Below, piece after piece: positions 6,147 through 13,767 of a stretch of DNA of 57,878 nucleotides. The stretch lies in contig CAAGCY010000022.1 of the NCBI GenBank assembly GCA_900768465.1, positions 1-57,878 of the forward strand, given 5' to 3'. Source of the stretch: Alphaproteobacteria bacterium (GTDB taxonomy: Bacteria; Pseudomonadota; Alphaproteobacteria; CAAGCB01; CAG-977). Both the position numbers and the translations under genes were made by a program. Numbering within the stretch: position 1 is the first letter of the stretch; every line of letters starts with the position of its first letter. The notes under the pieces were generated by a model. The model was not told the DNA's origin and did not search any database. It saw nothing but the letters and a program-made list of their open reading frames with translations.

Positions 6147-8060
6147 TTACTTTTTGACTTCTTCAAAGTCGGCGTCGACGACGTCTTCGTCGGGTTTTGC
6201 GGACGCGGCTTCTTCAGCCCCTGTCTGCTGAGCCCCCGCTTGAGCCGCCGATTCCTGCTGAGCCTTGTACAGCGCTTCGCCGATTTTCATTGAAGACTGC
6301 ATCAACGCTTCGGATTTGGCGTTGATTTTTTCGACATCGCCCGATTCCAAAACATCCTGCAGAGCTTTGATGTCGGCTTCGATTTTTTCCTTGTCGGAAG
6401 CGGAAACCTTGTCGCCCAAGTCTTTGATGTTCTTTTCGGTCGCGTGAATCAAGCTTTCGGCTTTGTTTTTCGCGTCGACGGCTTCGCGGCGTTTTTTGTC
6501 TTCGGAAGCGTGAGCTTCGGCGTCTTTGACCATTTTGTCAATGTCGGCTTCGCTCAAACCGCCCGACGACTGAATACGGATTGTCTGTTCCTTGCCCGTG
6601 GCTTTGTCTTTCGCGGACACGTTGACGATGCCGTTCGCGTCAATGTCGAACGTGACTTCGATTTGCGGCATGCCGCGCGGCGCGGCGGGAATGCCGACCA
6701 AGTCGAACTGACCCAGCAGTTTGTTGTCGGCGGTCATTTCGCGTTCGCCTTGGAACACGCGGATGGTCACAGCCGTCTGTCCGTCTTCGGCGGTCGAGAA
6801 CACTTGCGATTTGCGCGTCGGAATGGTCGTGTTGCGGTCAATCAAGCGCGTAAACACGCCGCCCAGCGTTTCAATACCCAAAGACAGCGGGGTCACGTCC
6901 AGCAACAGAACGTCTTTGACGTCGCCTTTCAGCACGCCGCCCTGAATCGCGGCACCCAAAGCCACGACTTCGTCGGGGTTGACGCCTTTGTGCGGTTCGC
7001 GGCCGAAGAATTCTTTGACGATTTCCTGAACCTTGGGCATACGGGTCATACCGCCGACCAAGATGACTTCGTCAATGTCGGAAGCCTTCAAGCCCGCGTC
7101 TTTCAACGCTTTTTCGCACGGAATTTTGGTGCGTTCCAACAGGTCTTCGACCAAGGATTCCATTTTGGCGCGCGTCAGCTTCACGTTCAAGTGTTTCGGA
7201 CCCGTCGCGTCCGCCGTGATGAACGGCAGGTTGATTTCCGTCTGCTGAGCCGAAGACAGTTCGATTTTCGCCTTTTCCGCGGCTTCTTTCAAACGCTGCA
7301 AAGCCAGCTTGTCGTTGCGCAGGTTGATGCCCTGCTCTTTTTGGAATTCGTCGGCAAGGAAGTTGATGATGCGCGCGTCGAAATCTTCGCCGCCCAGGAA
7401 CGTGTCGCCGTTGGTGGCTTTGACTTCAAACACGCCGTCGCCGATTTCCAAAACGGAAACGTCGAACGTACCGCCGCCCAAGTCGTACACGACAATCGTG
7501 CCGCTGGCTTTTTTATCCATACCGTACGCCAACGCCGCGGCGGTCGGTTCGTTGATGATACGCAGCACTTCCAAACCCGCGATTTTGCCCGCATCCTTGG
7601 TCGCTTGACGCTGAGAATCGTCAAAATAAGCGGGAACCGTAATAACGGCCTGCGTCACGGGTTCGCCCAAGAAAGCTTCGGCATCTTCTTTCAGTTTTTG
7701 CAAAATGAACGCGGAAACCTGCGAAGGCGCGTACTTTTTGTCATACGCCTGCACCCACGCGTCGCCGTTTTCGCCGGCAATAATATGATAAGGAACCAAA
7801 GTTTTGGCGCGTTCAACCTGTTTGTCGTCGAAACGGCGGCCGATTAAACGCTTAATCGCAAAAAAAGTGCCTTCGGGGTTGGTAACAGCCTGACGTTTGG
7901 CGGACTGACCGACCAATTTTTCGCCGCTCTGGGTAAAAGCGACCATTGACGGAGTGGTGCGGGCGCCTTCCGCGTTTTCAATAACGCGCGCGTCCTTGCC
8001 GTCCATAATAGCAAAACAAGAATTTGTCGTACCTAAATCGATACCAATGACTTTTCCCAT
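6147..8060 (-). CDS. dnaK: Chaperone DnaK (Hsp70)
   Basis: A 637-residue Hsp70. The ATPase domain opens with GIDLGTTNSC and includes INEPTAAALAYG and DLGGGTFDVSVLE. The substrate domain follows a conserved linker (DVLLLDVTPLSLGIET) and the protein ends with an Ala/Gln-rich lid tail and an acidic DVVDADFEEVKK terminus, typical of alphaproteobacterial DnaK. The ribosome site GAGGTAA precedes ATG 8060. dnaJ follows; grpE is not in the window. The promoter at 8115-8143 looks suited to heat-shock sigma factor control. Confidence 0.98.
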   Translation of the reverse strand: MGKVIGIDLGTTNSCFAIMDGKDARVIENAEGARTTPSMVAFTQSGEKLVGQSAKRQAVTNPEGTFFAIKRLIGRRFDDKQVERAKTLVPYHIIAGENGDAWVQAYDKKYAPSQVSAFILQKLKEDAEAFLGEPVTQAVITVPAYFDDSQRQATKDAGKIAGLEVLRIINEPTAAALAYGMDKKASGTIVVYDLGGGTFDVSVLEIGDGVFEVKATNGDTFLGGEDFDARIINFLADEFQKEQGINLRNDKLALQRLKEAAEKAKIELSSAQQTEINLPFITADATGPKHLNVKLTRAKMESLVEDLLERTKIPCEKALKDAGLKASDIDEVILVGGMTRMPKVQEIVKEFFGREPHKGVNPDEVVALGAAIQGGVLKGDVKDVLLLDVTPLSLGIETLGGVFTRLIDRNTTIPTRKSQVFSTAEDGQTAVTIRVFQGEREMTADNKLLGQFDLVGIPAAPRGMPQIEVTFDIDANGIVNVSAKDKATGKEQTIRIQSSGGLSEADIDKMVKDAEAHASEDKKRREAVDAKNKAESLIHATEKNIKDLGDKVSASDKEKIEADIKALQDVLESGDVEKINAKSEALMQSSMKIGEALYKAQQESAAQAGAQQTGAEEAASAKPDEDVVDADFEEVKK

Positions 8061-8114
8061 AAAAATTACCTCTTTTCCTTAAAAAACCGCCCGTTCGGGC
8101 ATCCATCGCAAGAC

Positions 8115-8143
8115 TATATAGGCGGGGCTTTTGCGTTTCGCAA
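8115..8143 (-). promoter_or_regulatory. Probable heat-shock-type dnaK promoter
   Basis: On the minus strand TTGCGA (8143-8138) lies 17 bases before TATATA (8120-8115), within the longer CCTATATAG. The -10 fits the alphaproteobacterial RpoH pattern CYTATNT and the -35 keeps the TTG core. The leader of about 50 nt contains GCCCGAACGGGC followed by a T-run (8089-8100), a weak terminator-like hairpin. Confidence 0.5.
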
Positions 8144-8225
8144 CAGCCGCATGCAAATTTTTTCGATTTTTTTTCCGTTTCAAACAAGGTATGATGCAAA
8201 CAGTCGCTCAACAAAGGGGATGTAA

Positions 8226-9200
8226 ATGCCTTTTTTACAAAAAATACGCCAAGCCGTCGGGCTTTTTTTCGGTAAAGTCAAATTGTATTTAAAAAGCTCG
8301 CAAAGCTTTACGCCGCATGCGAAACAGCAGCTGAAAGATTTTGTCGTCAAATGGTGGGGGTGGCTTTTGGCGGGCGCGGCGCTGTTCGCCCTGTTTTATT
8401 ATCCCGCGGGCGCATTGATGACCCACCGCATCGATATGTCGATGAGCCTGAACGATTCCGCGGGCGTGCCGAAAGCCGTTTCCACATTGGAAAAGTTAAG
8501 CAACCGCGAACTGAAGCGCAACGTTTACACACCGAACATTTCGCTTGTTCACCCCGGCGCGGTGCTGGACAATATGCCCGCCTTTCAAACGGGCATTTTC
8601 AGCGAAATCAAGGATTTTACAACAATGCTTGCCTTTTTGAAGCCCGATAGTGCGGAGCTGTCCCGCGCGGCGGCTTTGTTTTCCTATCCCCCCGACATCC
8701 GATCCGTCAAAGACGGCAAACCCGCGCCGTCGTCATCCGATCAATACAGGGAAGCGACGGCGGCTTTGGCGGCTTACAAAAATTCCGCCCGCGCCACCGA
8801 ATTGTCCGCGGACGAATTGCCCGTCGTCATTCTGTCCTTGCGCGATTCCCTGAAACGCGAAGGCGAGCGCATCGAAAACCATATCGTCAAAAACGAAAAG
8901 AAGTTCTTTGACTGGCAAGCCGACAATCTGTTCTACTTTGTCAAAGGACGCGCGTACGTCATCGCTTTGCTGTTGCGCGACATGAAAACGGATTTTCCCG
9001 ACGCGTTCAAGGATGAAACGTTCAAAACCCTGATAACCGACGCGCAAATCGCTTTGCAAAAAGCGCTGGACATCCAGCCGCTGATTGTGTCGAACGCCAG
9101 CCCTCAAACCCAGTTCGCCCCCAACCATTTGCTGGGACTGGGCTTCTATTTATCCCGCGCGCAAAGCGTGCTGACGGAAACGGAAGCGTACCTGCAATGA
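8226..9200 (+). CDS. DUF2333 family inner-membrane protein
   Basis: A 324-residue protein with a cytosolic N-terminus, one membrane span (about 43-64, WWGWLLAGAALFALFYYP) and a long periplasmic part. The overall pattern, including the C-terminal APNHLLGLGFYLSRAQ, matches the DUF2333 family found across Proteobacteria; its biochemical role is unknown. The ribosome site AGGGG precedes ATG 8226. The gene diverges from dnaK and its stop overlaps the start of the Bax-like gene by four bases (ATGA), so the two are translationally coupled. That pairing suggests a role in envelope or peptidoglycan upkeep, which is inference. Confidence 0.8.
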   Translation: MPFLQKIRQAVGLFFGKVKLYLKSSQSFTPHAKQQLKDFVVKWWGWLLAGAALFALFYYPAGALMTHRIDMSMSLNDSAGVPKAVSTLEKLSNRELKRNVYTPNISLVHPGAVLDNMPAFQTGIFSEIKDFTTMLAFLKPDSAELSRAAALFSYPPDIRSVKDGKPAPSSSDQYREATAALAAYKNSARATELSADELPVVILSLRDSLKREGERIENHIVKNEKKFFDWQADNLFYFVKGRAYVIALLLRDMKTDFPDAFKDETFKTLITDAQIALQKALDIQPLIVSNASPQTQFAPNHLLGLGFYLSRAQSVLTETEAYLQ

Positions 9201-10093
9201 AAAAAATCCTTGCCGCCGCCGCGATCGTCGTCTTTGCCGCCGCTTTGATTTTGCCGTTTACCCAATCCGTCCCGACGGGGGAACAGCGCGCCGACGGACT
9301 TTATTTCGGGAAAATGAAAACCATGCAAATGAAGCGGGTTTTCAAAGCTCAAAACTACAATATGCTGGACGTTTTAGAAAACAAAAAGCCCGTGCCGCGG
9401 CTGTTTGTCCACTCCGTCCCCGTTGACTTCAACCGTTCGAAATTCGACGACGAACGCCCCGCTTTGTTTACGGAAATGATGCTTCCCGTCATTATGAAAG
9501 CCAACAAAGCCGTTTTGAACGAACGCGCCGAAATCGAACGTCTGCAATCGAAGTTCGACGCGCGGACGCCTTTTTTGCCGCAGGAAGCCGCTTGGCTGGA
9601 AAATACGGCGAAAAAATACGACATCGACTTTGACGCCGAAGACTTGGCGTTGTCGTTCCGAACGCTGCTGCTGCACGTCGACAGCGTGCCGCCGTCTTTG
9701 CTGTTGGCGATGGCGGCGGAAGATTCGGGCTTTGCGACCAGTCGTTACGCCCGCGAATACAACGCCGTGTTTCACGCCCGCAACTGGGACGGGGGCGGAA
9801 TTGCCGCGGACGAAAAGGATTCGGACGGCGCAAGCTGGCGCATTAACACATATCCGACGCTTTACGACGCCGTTTCGGCGCGGATTGTCTGGCTGAATTC
9901 GGGAGTGCGCTTTTCGTCCTTCTGGGACGACCGCGCCATTTACCGACAGGGAAAAAGCGTTTTATACGGCGCGGACACGACACGGGCGTTCCGCTTGTTC
10001 CCCGACAGGGACTTTAAATACCCCGATTATCTGAAGCATTTGATTTTGCAATACGGTTGGTCGCCGCTGGACAGAGCGGAAAATCCAAACTAA
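9197..10093 (+). CDS. Bax-like glucosaminidase (peptidoglycan hydrolase family)
   Basis: A 298-residue exported or membrane-anchored protein (hydrophobic segment about 4-23). The C-terminal half matches the E. coli Bax/FlgJ-like glucosaminidase fold (COG2992, GH73 clan): VPPSLLLAMAAEDSGFATSRYAREYNAVF at about 165-195, with Glu in AAEDSG as the probable catalytic acid. Family members cleave beta-N-acetylglucosaminyl bonds in peptidoglycan. Start: the ATG overlaps the DUF2333 stop (ATGA), coupling the two. The canonical AEE is AED here, with the first acidic residue conserved. Confidence 0.8.
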   Translation: MKKILAAAAIVVFAAALILPFTQSVPTGEQRADGLYFGKMKTMQMKRVFKAQNYNMLDVLENKKPVPRLFVHSVPVDFNRSKFDDERPALFTEMMLPVIMKANKAVLNERAEIERLQSKFDARTPFLPQEAAWLENTAKKYDIDFDAEDLALSFRTLLLHVDSVPPSLLLAMAAEDSGFATSRYAREYNAVFHARNWDGGGIAADEKDSDGASWRINTYPTLYDAVSARIVWLNSGVRFSSFWDDRAIYRQGKSVLYGADTTRAFRLFPDRDFKYPDYLKHLILQYGWSPLDRAENPN

Positions 10094-10150
10094 AAAAGAG
10101 CTGTCAAAAGCAAACGTGTTCGGGTATTATCCCTTTCGGAGAAAAATTTT

Positions 10151-11272
10151 ATGCACGCAACCGCTCTTTTTTCACAAAACGAATCATCCGCTTCCGTTGT
10201 TTTCGGCGGCATCTGGTCGGTTGACGCCCCCGTCGCCGACAGGGACGAAGTCGTCGGGGCTTTTGAAACAGCGACATTCAAATCCGTTGTCTTTTCCGGT
10301 GAAAAAATCGAAAAATGGGACAGCGCTCTGATTGCTTTGCTGGTGCGGCTGATAAGCGAATGTTCCAAAAAAGGCATCGATTACACTTTGACCGCCATGC
10401 CCGACGGCGTTGAACCGCTGATAAAACTGGCGCTGTCCGTTCCGCCCCGCGTCAAACGCGCAAACGAAAAACAAAGACGCCCCGCGCTCGATTTGTTGGG
10501 CGAAGCCGGCATCACCGCTTGGAACGCGACAAAAACGGCTTTGCGCTTTATGCTTGAAGCGCATCGGTCTTTCGTCCGTTTTGTCACAGGCAAAGCCGTT
10601 CTGCGCAAATGCGATTTGCTGTGGGAAATTCAAGAGGCGGGCGTCAACGCTTTGCCGATTGTATCGCTGATTTGCTTTATGGTCGGGCTGATTGTCGCGT
10701 TCGTGGGGTCGATTCAGCTGAAATTGTTCGGCGCGCAGATTTATGTGGCAAGCCTTGTCGCCATTGCGGTCACCCGCGTTATGGGCGCGATTATGGCGGG
10801 CGTCATCATGGCGGGCAGGACGGGCGCGTCCTATGCCGCAACCATCGGATCGATGCAGGTGAACGAAGAAGTCGACGCGCTGAAAACCATGGGCGTGTCG
10901 CCGTTCGACTTTTTGATTACGCCGCGGTTGCTGGCGCTGTCGCTGATGATGCCGATTTTAACGGTTTACGCGGATTTGATGGGGATTTTGGGCGGCGCGT
11001 TCGTCGGAATCGTCATGCTGGGACTGTCGCCCGAAGAATACGCGCGCATGACGCTGAACGCTTTGGTTTCCAAAAACATCATCGTCGGAATCGTTCACGG
11101 CACGGTGTTCGGCGTGATTATCGCGCTGTGCGGCTGTTATCAGGGATTGGTTTGCGGCAGGAACGCGTCCGCCGTCGGACGGGCGACGACTTCGGCGGTT
11201 GTGTATTCGATTGTATGGATGACCATTGCCACCGCCGTCCTGACGTTCATTTTCAATTTAATCGGAGTGTAG
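10151..11272 (+). CDS. mlaE: MlaE-type lipid ABC transporter permease
   Basis: A 373-residue permease. Residues 1-100 form a STAS-like N-terminal domain, as in many alphaproteobacterial MlaE proteins; from about 150 the MlaE domain has five or six hydrophobic spans and the signature EEVDALKTMGVSPFDFLITPRLLAL (about 238-262, shown in part). GGAGA precedes ATG 10151. It begins an operon with the ATPase four bases after its stop, then MlaD and a PqiC-like lipoprotein. The complex moves phospholipids between inner and outer membranes to keep outer-membrane asymmetry. MlaA, MlaB and MlaC are not in the window; the STAS domain may replace MlaB. Confidence 0.93.
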   Translation: MHATALFSQNESSASVVFGGIWSVDAPVADRDEVVGAFETATFKSVVFSGEKIEKWDSALIALLVRLISECSKKGIDYTLTAMPDGVEPLIKLALSVPPRVKRANEKQRRPALDLLGEAGITAWNATKTALRFMLEAHRSFVRFVTGKAVLRKCDLLWEIQEAGVNALPIVSLICFMVGLIVAFVGSIQLKLFGAQIYVASLVAIAVTRVMGAIMAGVIMAGRTGASYAATIGSMQVNEEVDALKTMGVSPFDFLITPRLLALSLMMPILTVYADLMGILGGAFVGIVMLGLSPEEYARMTLNALVSKNIIVGIVHGTVFGVIIALCGCYQGLVCGRNASAVGRATTSAVVYSIVWMTIATAVLTFIFNLIGV

Positions 11273-11276
11273 TGAA

Positions 11277-12032
11277 ATGACGGCTCCGTTTTTAACCGTT
11301 TCGGATTTGACCGTCGCGTACGGCGACAACGTGATTATGAAAGACGTTTCCTTTACCGTCAACCGCGGCGACGTGTTCATTATCATGGGCGCCAGCGGTT
11401 GCGGCAAAAGCACGTTGCTGTCCGTTTTAACGGGACTGAAAGAACCCTTCAAAGGCGACGTTTTGTTTGACGGATTGCCCTTTTGGGGCGAAAAGTCGTC
11501 CGACGAGAACCGCAAGACCGCCATGCGCAAAGCCGGCATTTTATATCAAAGCGGCGCGTTGTGGACATCCATGACTTTGGCGGAAAACGTCGCTCTGCCT
11601 TTGACGCAGTACACGGCTTTGACGCCCGCCGAAATCCAAGATTTGGTCGCGCTGAAGCTGGATTTGGTCGGATTGGCGGGGTTTCAGGACTTTTATCCGT
11701 CGGAAATCAGCGGCGGCATGAAAAAACGCGCGGGACTGGCGCGCGCATTGGCGCTTGATCCGCAAATCGTGTTTTTCGACGAACCCAGCGCGGGGCTGGA
11801 CCCGATAAGTTCCAAAAATTTGGACGATTTGATTTTGCAAATCAAAGAAAACCTGAACACGACGATTGTGATGGTTACGCACGAATTGCCGTCTTTGCTG
11901 TCCGTCGGCACGAATTCGATATACTTGGACGTGGATACGAAAACCCTTATCGCGCAGGGAAAGCCCGCCGATTTGCTGAAAAATCCGCCCAATCAAAAAG
12001 TTCAACACTTCCTGACCCGAGGAGAAAAATAA
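11277..12032 (+). CDS. mlaF: MlaF-type lipid ABC transporter ATPase
   Basis: A 251-residue ABC ATPase. Walker A GASGCGKST (about 39-47), signature SGGMKKRAGLARAL (about 144-157), and Walker B IVFFDEPSAGLD. The MKKR after SGG is the mark of the MlaF/Ttg2A subfamily. It pairs with the upstream permease and powers lipid movement through the MlaEFD complex. Confidence 0.95.
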   Translation: MTAPFLTVSDLTVAYGDNVIMKDVSFTVNRGDVFIIMGASGCGKSTLLSVLTGLKEPFKGDVLFDGLPFWGEKSSDENRKTAMRKAGILYQSGALWTSMTLAENVALPLTQYTALTPAEIQDLVALKLDLVGLAGFQDFYPSEISGGMKKRAGLARALALDPQIVFFDEPSAGLDPISSKNLDDLILQIKENLNTTIVMVTHELPSLLSVGTNSIYLDVDTKTLIAQGKPADLLKNPPNQKVQHFLTRGEK

Positions 12033-12033
12033 T

Positions 12034-12873
12034 ATGTCGCAAAAAGCCAACCCGCGTCTTATCGGCGTATTCATTCTGATTGCGTTTTTTGTTTCAATCG
12101 GGACGTTTTTCATGATGAACCGCGACAGGTTCTTTTCGCACACAACAAAATACGTCTTGTATTTTCAAGGATCGGTCAAAGGATTGAACGTCGGTTCGCC
12201 CGTTGTGTTCAACGGCGTTCCCATCGGGCGCATCATCAACATTTCCTTGGTCACCGACATGCAGACGCTGGAAATCAAGATTCCCGTCATTATTGAAACG
12301 AATGCGAACAGCTTTATCATTTTGAATCAAAAGAAACGCATCAATCCCCATGCCGGCAACGAAGAAATCCGCCGTTTCACCGATGAAATGATAGCCAAAG
12401 GACTGCGCGCGCGCTTGATTCCGCAAAGCATTCTGACGGGACAAATGATGATTGATTTAAGCTATTTGCCCGGAACGCCCGTCAATTTGACGCCGACAAC
12501 GCTGAAAATGATTCAAATACCGACCTTGCCGTCGATTACGGACGAACTGACGAAAACCCTGCAAAAAATACCGCTGGACGAAACCTTTACGCGGCTGAAC
12601 AAACTGCTGGAGGAAACCGCCGTCTTTGTCGCCACTTTGAACGGCGACGCGCCCGAAATCGTCAAGGAAATAAGAAAAATCACCGCTTTGGTCGAAAGCA
12701 TGTCTCTCAAAGCCGACAAAGCCCTTGATTCGTTCAACGAAGATTCCCGCACCATGCTGGATTTGAACAAAATGCTGCGCGATTTCAGCGCGGCGGCGGA
12801 ATCTTTGCGCAACTGGGCGGATTATCTGGAACGCCACCCCGAAGCTTTGCTGAAAGGAAAAGGAGGATACTGA
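12034..12873 (+). CDS. mlaD: MlaD-type MCE domain lipid-binding protein
   Basis: A 279-residue protein with one N-terminal membrane span (about 9-27) and a periplasmic MCE domain (about 39-120: YFQGSVKGLNVGSPVVFNGVPIG). The C-terminal half is helical, with heptad-like Leu/Ile spacing. MCE rings form the hydrophobic tunnel through which MlaEFD passes phospholipid. It starts one base after the ATPase stop and its stop overlaps the lipoprotein start by one base. Confidence 0.93.
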   Translation: MSQKANPRLIGVFILIAFFVSIGTFFMMNRDRFFSHTTKYVLYFQGSVKGLNVGSPVVFNGVPIGRIINISLVTDMQTLEIKIPVIIETNANSFIILNQKKRINPHAGNEEIRRFTDEMIAKGLRARLIPQSILTGQMMIDLSYLPGTPVNLTPTTLKMIQIPTLPSITDELTKTLQKIPLDETFTRLNKLLEETAVFVATLNGDAPEIVKEIRKITALVESMSLKADKALDSFNEDSRTMLDLNKMLRDFSAAAESLRNWADYLERHPEALLKGKGGY

Positions 12874-13457
12874 TGAAAAAAATTCTGTTTGCCTGTTTTG
12901 CCGTTTTGTCTTTGACCGCGTGCGGCACGACAAAGCCGTCTACCTTTTACGTTCTGGATTCCAACGCGCTTCCCGTTGAAAGCAAGACGCTGAAAAACGC
13001 CGACAACATCAAAATCGGCATCGAACCCGTGTTTGTCCCGAACTATTTGAACCGACCGCAAATCGTTATTCGCGACGATGACGGCGTTACGCTGAAAATG
13101 TCCGAATTCAATCGCTGGGCGGAACAGATTTCCGACGTGTTCCCGCGCGTTTTGGCGACATCGATTTCCGAAACGATGAAATACCCCGCGGCGAAGCAAA
13201 TCAACCTGAACCGCGATTTGTTCCCGTACCGCCTGTTTGTCGAAGTCCTGCGATTTGATGCCGCGTTCGGCAAAGAAGCCGTTTTGGACGCGTGGTGGAC
13301 GGTGATGACCCGCGACGGCAAAATGATTCGGCGCGTGCGCACGACGCTGACCGAGCCTGCGGGCGACACGTTCGCCGCCGTTGTCGCGTCCGAACAAAAG
13401 CTGATTGCGCGATTGGGCGCGGTTATCGGCGCGTATGCGAAAAAGAATCTGAAATAA
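12873..13457 (+). CDS. PqiC/YmbA-like lipoprotein (ABC transport auxiliary)
   Basis: A 194-residue lipoprotein: signal with lipobox LTAC, Cys17 being lipidated, then the ABC_trans_aux (DUF330) pattern PSTFYVLDS, VFVPNYLNRPQIVIRDD and LNRWAEQISD-like text. PqiC in E. coli is an outer-membrane lipoprotein that works with MCE proteins. Here it closes the MlaEFD operon, with one-base overlap to mlaD (TGATG), so it is probably the outer-membrane partner of this MCE system in place of a local MlaC/MlaA. Confidence 0.85.
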   Translation: MKKILFACFAVLSLTACGTTKPSTFYVLDSNALPVESKTLKNADNIKIGIEPVFVPNYLNRPQIVIRDDDGVTLKMSEFNRWAEQISDVFPRVLATSISETMKYPAAKQINLNRDLFPYRLFVEVLRFDAAFGKEAVLDAWWTVMTRDGKMIRRVRTTLTEPAGDTFAAVVASEQKLIARLGAVIGAYAKKNLK

Positions 13458-13460
13458 AGC

Positions 13461-13676
13461 TTATTTCCAAATATGCACGGGGCGGTCGTCGTCGGAAGCA
13501 ATCCGCTGCACGACCGCGCAATAATCGCGCCAGTCGTCAACGGCTTCGGACAGCAGGCGGCAAATCAAGTCGTTCAATCCTTCGCCGTTTTCCATGGCTT
13601 GGCGTTCCAATAAAGAATACAGCGGCGTTTCGATTTTCAAGGAAACTTTCTTCTGATGTTCCGCGATTGATGTCAT
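13461..13676 (-). CDS. Small ribbon-helix-helix-like protein
   Basis: A 71-residue protein with KVSLKIETPLYSLLERQAMENGEGLNDLICRLLSEAVDDW, partly quoted here: a beta strand followed by two amphipathic helices, the plan of ribbon-helix-helix DNA-binding proteins and antitoxins. AAGGAGG precedes the ATG strongly. No toxin gene adjoins it: PBP1A starts on the other strand and the lipoprotein gene converges from the left with only three bases between. Either an orphan regulator or a small conserved protein with an RHH-like fold. Confidence 0.65.
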   Translation of the reverse strand: MTSIAEHQKKVSLKIETPLYSLLERQAMENGEGLNDLICRLLSEAVDDWRDYCAVVQRIASDDDRPVHIWK

Positions 13677-13767
13677 AAGCCGCCTCCTTAACCTGCCTTT
13701 AAGCTCTTGAAGCTATAGTTCGATTCTGTGCACGGAATCATTAACAAAAGGTAACTTTTACGTCCCC

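Noticed and set aside
6444..7847. 467-codon ORF opposite dnaK
   Set aside because: Shadow of dnaK caused by codon bias (third-position G/C); no homology, no ribosome site.
8089..8100. Attenuator or riboswitch in the dnaK leader
   Set aside because: Only four to five pairs with a tiny loop; too weak to claim more than a hairpin.
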